Source: Candidatus Pacearchaeota archaeon
Lineage (GTDB): Archaea > Nanobdellota > Nanobdellia > Pacearchaeales > GW2011-AR1
Direction of reading: 5' to 3'
NCBI GenBank assembly: GCA_003554465.1
Contig: PWGL01000123.1
Coordinates: forward strand, 1 to 10,499
Length of the DNA stretch: 10,499 nucleotides
Shown: one piece after another, positions 10,001 to 10,499 of the stretch
How the letters are laid out: every line of letters begins with the position of its first letter
How positions within the stretch are numbered: position 1 is the first letter of the stretch
The notes under the pieces: generated by a model
Database searches by the model: none
What the model was told of the DNA's origin: nothing
Seen by the model: only the letters and a program-made list of their open reading frames with translations
Program-made: the position numbers and the translations under genes

Positions 10001-10499
10001 TTCAGGATATACTCCTGTACTTCCTGCATCAGAAATAAACCATCCAAAATTAGTCTCAATATATCCTCTTCTCTCATCAGGCAAACCTAAATTATACCTA
10101 GAATCACCACCATGGAAAACCAAGTCATTTTGTAAATCAAGATAAGACCACTCAACAAGTAGCATATCATAATTTTTAGATGAAAGTTCGCCCCCATCTA
10201 AAAATAAACTAAAATCGGCCACGTTTGAAACATTCCACATACTTATATCTTGATCGAATAAATATGAGTCTCTGAACATGCTGCCCATATCTTGAACATT
10301 TTCTACATTCCAGTTTTGCAGACTTCTATTGAAAATCTCTGCATCTCTGAACATTCCATGCATATTAATTGCAGAAGAAACATTCCAATCTTTTATTGAG
10401 TCACTACCAGCATTATCAAAACTGATAGCATTTCTAAACATTTCATCCATAGTTTCTACATTAGAAACGTCCCAATCTCCGATATTTTGGTCAAAAGAA
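1061..10499 (-). CDS. Giant membrane-anchored surface protein with cytoplasmic HerA/DUF87-type ATPase (N-terminus outside window)
   Basis: The frame is open from the right edge to the TGA at 1063-1061, giving at least 3,145 residues. The Met at 10450 is not the start: it lies inside a DUF285 repeat whose preceding 16 codons (FDQNIGDWDVSNVET...) are also in frame. Order: DUF285 repeats (to ~147), Ig-like domains (151-432), LamG (434-637), beta-rich insert (~753-1006), NEW3/CARDB/Ig array (1157-2157), carboxypeptidase-regulatory-like domain (~2160-2290), CGNG cysteine motif (2345-2365), two juxtamembrane beta domains (2408-2621), one transmembrane helix (~2630-2652), ATPase (2665-2950) and coiled-coil tail (2951-3129). 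Walker A is GSTGSGKT (2706-2713) and Walker B LLVYDE (2832-2837), so the motor looks intact. Sequons and acidity mark residues before ~2625 as extracellular. The ATPase resembles DUF87 proteins I recall from DPANN archaea. The combination suggests an adhesin coupled to a pore-forming motor; this function is inferred. The domain order is well supported and the substrate unknown. Confidence 0.93.
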   Translation of the reverse strand, partial: SFDQNIGDWDVSNVETMDEMFRNAISFDNAGSDSIKDWNVSSAINMHGMFRDAEIFNRSLQNWNVENVQDMGSMFRDSYLFDQDISMWNVSNVADFSLFLDGGELSSKNYDMLLVEWSYLDLQNDLVFHGGDSRYNLGLPDERRGYIETNFGWFISDAGSTGVYPEKPSANHISPSDGEISHDHENTFTMNVSDYLGRLGSVELHIWDAGDNSLVYSNETNISGKYYHEENWTYSFDTGGDYDWNVKVEYDYGEQDYVWAEVEDWKLFVYIAILDAFDLEKDGDGKTGWFEEEQETLPNEETWFFANLTDDDTGESVGDADCSINISGVASAGVFNMTYNSSAELYYHNMTFEYAGNYSWDVECEHYFYENLSDGGEIRIRIPLYNESSVGLLTDNEYVNYHAGVNLSVDIPEEDIMDFLGYELDSVWTEIERPDGTKENVSISGEVVDIENSVLWYKLDENISEAEVEYIEDSSGNENHGTVSNAEYVEEGRLNGSYSFTGASDSYIEASHNESLSFDDNFTLTLWKKGYNEDSKLISKRNGNIGYELTEEDNVTTLFMGDSEGYERVRLGNTDISGDDWYHIAVSWNADSGEARAYVDGDLDGEYTYPIDNISNSEDLRIGEEFEGLIDEVNFYSTVLTDDEISSVYKYGFSSFPGGLFSRNYLNLTMLGRHNVRYYANLTNSFDIVRLIETNFSVQNISATIDTPDRVNTTDTIPIGGQIGRTNGTDYWPIGNNMFNIDLDGVLVSSESYVDDEFIGEGERVDKEEGIRLDLISISDITSYLDDFSTDNFKQDSFDYDSVGRYPPGEYIFENDEMEESEGYLIYKYESLTEFNNATAKFKTLHEDGGAGGFGSNDGGGNATLWYSYDYYSWHLIDSSIEPDDTVSGDIDVDGEDEFFIRIHLDTHDWTGENPISDYEIDYTEHEYAEDGNYISPALHFPDVTYTVFVWQEELNNQDIKLQLRESEDNETWGDWSSNYTDRLDNSLEDYSEDYLQYRVWLETDDLYETPVFNSIDFFYFDAETNETGGYGYNITIPTDNLGHLPLTIGIPSTPSGIIGENTTLLEVWARTYLEAELDSDFSGVAEHTFNTSLFRQDTGENVKGEMVIELAKNVSTVGKSCSGEESCLFSWEVPNDISHGNYTVEVAGENESAYYGSSDLIFYEYLEESNTTGELSISDRTVYDFTPGEDYTFYINATLENTGGGRMEDISVWEHGSSTAIKNVTEVEPAETIIPGETGNALMRVVIDGEVAAGDEEYYILWRANWTNNDGSVAEEDDYIDDTSWVYVELDSTLELSKYSEAINVNHGTNESFNFEVQSTGTEEVININATLIEEAVEDDMVLNSSWVDIEPGYIDELEGGYSENMVVTVDIPEHNLAGDYSGIIEVNSSADDLRFNLTVNVPEDWNWYLEPSEDLTYNKTFGLNEEGEFANFTITHTGNIDINLSIGYDPSRNEDYTTRLGLFEENYEKDNETFNPTSIVVERGENTTFKLYQHGWDEPLDDVGVDISLDNASASPTSDFVQEAFWIEEQPPVIEDIRFLIDDIDREIAEQNRNLTIKVVASDDYDLDLENTTINISWFDGSEVIDAESTDEYETVGGNYREMNYTGVFLPSYETKYHLNATVYSASGDKTVSDMYEVEAIGRTEVDVAQNYSSEQVSNVDRENQEEIYINYTMENIGDVTAYSPSLSFSANETIDSRTYYLGDLFFNTTGNVVAEINVTKLTPPGIYDVRGIVDWTNPDGSTSSDYVTFFINVSENKSFSHSPDDLEYEVETGSYSVEDLFINNTGNTKLEGVSLNCYTGDLCGEFDVTYEDNNFDIARNYTKEVGVNLTAPDDLPGGSYSGRIEIAEDDISDTFAVEASVPFDMSWDVDKDYIDERRAARQVGVLDEVIIFNTGNVDMEFEFDSTNWSIIQPNVSSMELGILENKSLAINYSAPEQEGTYTNNITITGLGLQPATRNIIIDLVATELNVDVIYPTNVTPIDNVTVGDNIYVETEASYEGEVITENLSWDIEIGRPGRGTSCNNVNYEYNSNESRWEISGNAPDIEDGKTYDLIAVATHTEYGEVSGVSEDSILYRDVTPPEIVPFSEDIQKGENISLRANVTDNVEVADVYAEVTYPNGSKKEFNLSLYDETYIYDETALNVSGEYLVKYSAIDTTGNINHEDDWFKVLDRYYWDVEMKDYREDPVVGTNITMRRRRTETTLMSEVTDEEGKAKFYINKMFYDLYSIVHPDELFIYDADFRDPMVTENASLSFALHELKVGDLKETIVNHKYFKGIASNSKGFSENRLDVIFDYADYDYSNPVQLSAVRCSSWNYSNRYCAGEWSEINSSRDVDRKEVTGFSEGFDGVAYFLTEDRCGNGLCEAVYGQNEETCPQDCKEREITVSPPGAPSVSAPDIPEEDIEAIKRATRDVLNIGGVKIDITSIYKELFPGDSTSVRISLMNIEDEEREARLSAGGEVEDFVYFEDSSPSFEPGEAKAIVVRIDIPANQEVGTYDGHIDIEVGEATGRLPMTIRVREHEGRLLDVKIQPLVNRIEPGEVLRIDTNIANLGRTARVDVQFDLQLIDVRTGDTVAREQDAFAVETTVEEIKNLTIPEDVDTGRYMVRGTAFYSNPELDGDMQATSLEYITVEYPLLHRRYFGIPFWAYLLSIIFISLVTGGIFFYKYIEYKRRKFKSKVDMRKLPQPGSNAAFVGKIAETDTRTFMNLNHLKMHTLVAGSTGSGKTVAAQGIIEEALKRNKSVVLFDPTAQWTGFLRKCDEKDMFKRYKYFGMKKKDAQGFKGSIKTIKDPYEIINIENYIDRPGEITIFDVSHLSPKQIDVVVASTIEQIFDSRPDESKELKTLLVYDEVHRLLPKFGGSGKGFVQLERGAREFRKWGIGLCLISQVLSDFIGEIKANIGTEIQMGTKYEGDLERISMKYGEDVLKSVVKEPVGTGMMVSAEYNDGRPYFVAFRPLLHSTKKLNKKMLENYEKYFEEIEDLEFQIDYLKEKFEYDAMDLELELRLARGKVREGRFQIAEMYLESLRPKFEDAWKKVGKEPVHLVKKRIDKEKFEKGIREAEKGREKYKKSESSEDMTPREEIQNVRSLVDGKKKEGKETQNLEEKLKVLEKRAKDTKSGKGEDSKELKSEIAKLKEEINKL
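1064..1600 (-). other. Charged alpha-helical/coiled-coil C-terminal tail (residues 2951-3129)
   Basis: After the ATPase core comes a helical extension (ENYEKYFEEIEDLEFQIDYL, then ELELRLARGKVREGRFQIAE and YLESLRP) that looks conserved and packed. A Lys/Glu-rich, low-complexity coiled coil follows to the stop (KLKVLEKRAKDTK ... SEIAKLKEEINKL). There is no known enzymatic motif. The final heptads are a plausible docking site for the coiled-coil protein encoded immediately downstream. Confidence 0.75.
1076..1080 (-). promoter_or_regulatory. Shine-Dalgarno-like site for the coiled-coil gene
   Basis: On the minus strand AGGAG (within AGAGGAGATT) lies 11 bases before the ATG at 1064, inside the last codons of the giant gene. 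The spacing is slightly long. Together with the ATGA stop/start overlap it supports re-initiation by terminating ribosomes and decides the start codon. Confidence 0.6.
1601..2458 (-). other. HerA/FtsK-superfamily (DUF87-type) ATPase domain (residues 2665-2950)
   Basis: Walker A GSTGSGKT (2706-2713) follows MNLNHLKMHTLVA. FDPTAQWTGFLRK follows the second strand. Walker B LLVYDE (2832-2837) leads into VHRLLPKFGGSGKGF. An Arg-rich segment (ERGAREFRKW) and the sensor-like strand GLCLISQ come next, then IKANIGTEIQM and EGDLERISMKYGE. All the catalytic landmarks I can check are present, so the domain should be active. HerA, FtsK and VirD4-type members assemble as hexameric rings that thread DNA, or support protein transfer, through the centre. 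No NurA nuclease partner is visible. The helix preceding the motor resembles VirD4/FtsK topology more than that of soluble HerA; substrate unknown. Confidence 0.92.
2495..2563 (-). other. Single transmembrane helix (residues ~2630-2652)
   Basis: A hydrophobic run (PFWAYLLSIIFISLVTGGIF) is followed at once by the basic stop-transfer stretch YIEYKRRKFKSK. This gives N-terminus outside and C-terminus inside, matching the sequon distribution and the ATP-binding domain that follows. No other membrane segment is seen in the visible protein; a signal peptide would lie beyond the right edge. Confidence 0.93.
2588..3229 (-). other. Juxtamembrane NEW3-like and CARDB-like domains (residues 2408-2621)
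   Basis: The first domain runs from VKIDITSIYKELFPGDSTSV to RLPMTIRVRE and contains ANQEVGTYDGHIDIEVGE, a NEW3-type pattern. The second runs from LLDVKIQPLVNRIEPGEVL to EYITVEYPLL and contains NIANLGRTARVDVQFDL and VDTGRYMVRGTAFYS, a CARDB/NEW3-type pattern. Unlike the distal arm, this stretch has no cysteine and only one sequon (N2579). A Pro/Ala/Ser-rich hinge (PPGAPSVSAPDIPEE, about 2374-2388) precedes it. It probably forms the stalk that transmits between ectodomain and motor. Confidence 0.7.
3356..3418 (-). other. CGNG...CPxDC four-cysteine motif (residues 2345-2365)
   Basis: The sequence is C-G-N-G-x-C, ten residues, then C-P-x-D-C. This compact motif recurs in secreted and surface proteins of archaea and some bacteria, usually near the C-terminal end of an ectodomain. 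Four cysteines with conserved Asn, Gly and Asp suggest two disulfides and possible calcium binding. Here it separates the glycan-rich distal arm from the juxtamembrane domains. Confidence 0.75.
3431..4261 (-). other. Ig-like domain followed by a carboxypeptidase-regulatory-like domain (residues 2064-2340)
   Basis: Residues 2065-2157 begin VTPPEIVPFSEDIQKGENIS and continue VTDNVEVADVYAEVTYPNGS and GEYLVKYSAIDTTGNI, a standard extracellular Ig-like domain. Residues ~2160-2290 begin YYWDVEMKDYREDPVVGTNI and include SEVTDEEGKAKFYIN, the pattern of carboxypeptidase-regulatory or PEGA-like beta-sandwiches (v-D-x-pVxG ... TDexGkaxF). An unusual RRRR patch sits at 2182-2185. C2298 and C2308 flank a sequon-bearing loop just before the cysteine motif. 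Confidence 0.6.
4262..5566 (-). repeat. Surface-domain supermodule, copy 2: CARDB-like + NEW3 + second NEW3-like + Ig-like (residues 1629-2063)
   Basis: Parallel landmarks to copy 1 appear in the same order: YTMENIGDVTAYS, IVDWTNPDGS (1720-1728, against ANWTNNDGS at 1249-1257), LFINNTGNTKLEG, GGSYSGRIEIAEDD (against AGDYSGIIEVNSSADD), MSWDVDKD, then IIFNTGNVDMEFEF (against ITHTGNIDINLS) and an Ig-like domain ending near 2063. Identity is low outside the landmarks, so the duplication is either old or a convergent repeat of common modules. C1784 and C1790 could form a local disulfide; C2009 has no nearby partner. Confidence 0.68.
5567..6982 (-). repeat. Surface-domain supermodule, copy 1: CARDB-like + NEW3 + second NEW3-like + Ig-like (residues 1157-1628)
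   Basis: The block opens with a CARDB-like domain (INATLENTGGG ... ILWRANWTNNDGS). A NEW3-type domain follows (NFEVQSTGTEEVININ ... NLAGDYSGIIEVNSS, ending WNWYLEPS). Next is a second TGN-containing domain (FTITHTGNIDINLS) and an Ig-like domain (PPVIEDIRFL to about 1627). The same order recurs about 460-470 residues later. NEW3/CARDB domains are extracellular binding or spacer modules, frequent in archaeal surface proteins. Sequons are dense; cysteines are absent. Confidence 0.7.
6983..7426 (-). other. Ig-like/macroglobulin-like linker domains (residues 1009-1156)
   Basis: This segment resumes with ETGGYGYNITIPTDNLGHLP and ENTTLLEV, the typical last strands of a sequence that starts before the previous insert. 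A further sandwich (1058-1150) follows, carrying GENVKGEMVIEL and SHGNYTVEVAGENESAYY. C1106 and C1112 are close enough for a small disulfide loop. Sequons remain frequent. No catalytic signature is seen; it is probably structural. Confidence 0.55.
7433..8194 (-). other. Large beta-rich segment of unknown family, apparently inserted in an Ig-like domain (residues ~753-1006)
   Basis: About 250 residues, extremely acidic and rich in Tyr, Trp and Asp. Two halves can be seen. One (~790-915) carries a Gly-rich loop (DGGAGGFGSNDGGGN) followed by TLWYSYDYYSWHLIDSS. The other (~916-1004) contains DIKLQLRESEDNETWGDWSS, YLQYRVWLETDD and ETPVFNSIDFFYFD, resembling beta-sandwich modules with repeated WxxW and RxW signatures in bacterial and archaeal surface proteins. 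I could not assign a named family. It interrupts what looks like one Ig-like fold, with its first half ending near 750 and its second half resuming at NETGGYGYNITIPTDN. Confidence 0.5.
8540..9151 (-). other. LamG / concanavalin A-like lectin-glucanase domain (residues 434-637)
   Basis: Recognised LamG-3 landmarks appear in the usual order: WYKLDEN near the start, DSSGNENHGTVSNAEYVEEG, SYSFTGASDSYIEASHNESL, FTLTLWKK, WYHIAVSWNADSGEARAYVDG, LRIGEEFEGLIDEVNFYSTVLTDDEIS. The length of about 200 residues is normal for the family. These domains are beta-jelly-rolls that commonly bind glycans or surface proteins, often with calcium, and are usually not catalytic. Flanking sequence suggests it is inserted into a loop of an Ig-like domain, with halves at ~375-428 and ~640-682. 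A host-glycan-binding role is inferred. Confidence 0.88.
9347..10000 (-). other. Two acidic Ig-like beta-sandwich domains with an EF-hand-like loop between them (residues 151-368)
   Basis: Residues ~151-254 begin SPSDGEISHDHENTFTMNVS and end in alternating strands (GDYDWNVKVEY), as in Ig/FN3-like surface domains. Residues ~258-368 form a second sandwich carrying DDDTGESVGDADCSINIS and GNYSWDVEC; C306 and C348 are placed like an inter-strand disulfide. Between them is an acidic loop (264-275, EKDGDGKTGWFE) that could bind calcium. Nine N-glycosylation sequons lie at 202, 205, 215, 291, 309, 320, 324, 333 and 341, with more following. No enzyme motif is seen; the role is probably spacing and adhesion. 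Confidence 0.65.
10010..10499 (-). repeat. BspA-like/DUF285 leucine-rich repeat domain (partial, continues past right edge)
   Basis: Four tandem units of about 23-28 residues are visible, with the pattern F(D/N)xxI/LxxWxVxNVxxMxxMFRD. Examples are FDQNIGDWDVSNVETM, FNRSLQNWNVENVQDM and FDQDISMWNVSNVADF. They are followed by the usual capping segment, in which NYDMLLVEWS, VFHGGDSRYN and GWFISDAG match the family's C-terminal end (to about residue 147). DUF285 repeats are known from surface proteins of bacteria such as mycoplasmas and Bacteroidetes and also occur in archaea; BspA itself is an adhesin. The distal position on this protein fits a tip adhesion module. The number of repeats beyond the window is unknown. 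Confidence 0.9.

Noticed and set aside
10448..10450. ATG as the start codon of the giant gene
   Set aside because: It falls inside a DUF285 repeat (NVETMDEMF) whose earlier part is in frame up to the window edge, and no signal peptide follows it.
1061..10499. Origin from a salt-in halophile such as Nanohaloarchaeota
   Set aside because: The ectodomain is very acidic, but the cytoplasmic ATPase is charge-balanced and Lys-rich, unlike salt-in cytoplasmic proteins.
10010..10499. Mycoplasma or Bacteroidetes origin because of DUF285
   Set aside because: The rest of the protein (HerA/DUF87 motor after NEW3/CARDB domains, CGNG motif, sequon density) fits archaea better, and DUF285 is not restricted to those bacteria. 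TGA is used as a stop at 1063-1061, which argues against mycoplasma code.

Overview
The window is almost entirely coding on the minus strand and carries two genes, both cut by a window edge. It is AT-rich (one 60-base line I counted is 37% G+C), with frequent ATA, AGA and AGG codons. I read it as archaeal and most likely DPANN (Woesearchaeota/Pacearchaeota-like). The reasons are a HerA/DUF87-type ATPase fused to NEW3/CARDB-type ectodomains, a CGNG...CPxDC cysteine motif, dense N-glycosylation sequons outside the membrane, and an ATGA gene overlap preceded by AGGAG. The lineage is inferred from family knowledge and was not tested by a search.

Layout, following transcription from right to left. 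Positions 10499 to 1061 hold one uninterrupted reading frame of at least 3,145 codons, with the N-terminus beyond the right edge. In order it contains: BspA/DUF285 leucine-rich repeats; acidic Ig-like domains; a LamG/concanavalin-like domain; a second large beta-rich segment; a long array of NEW3/CARDB/Ig-like domains that includes a duplicated block of about 460-470 residues; a carboxypeptidase-regulatory-like domain; a cysteine motif; two juxtamembrane NEW3/CARDB-like domains; one transmembrane helix; a complete cytoplasmic HerA/FtsK-superfamily ATPase; and a charged coiled-coil tail. The second gene starts inside the stop codon of the first (ATGA at 1064-1061). It encodes a long cytoplasmic coiled-coil protein that runs off the left edge. 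Residue numbers for the giant protein count from the in-frame Met codon at 10450, which is not the true start.

Inferred working picture: a giant, glycosylated, multidomain adhesin-like arm is joined in one polypeptide to an intracellular DNA- or protein-pumping type of ATPase. A translationally coupled coiled-coil partner probably docks on the cytoplasmic side. In an episymbiotic archaeon this could be a contact-dependent motor at the host interface. No nuclease, pilin, relaxase or secretion component is visible, so the transported substrate, if any, is unknown. There is no intergenic DNA in the window, and no promoter, terminator, RNA gene, mobile element or CRISPR array was seen.
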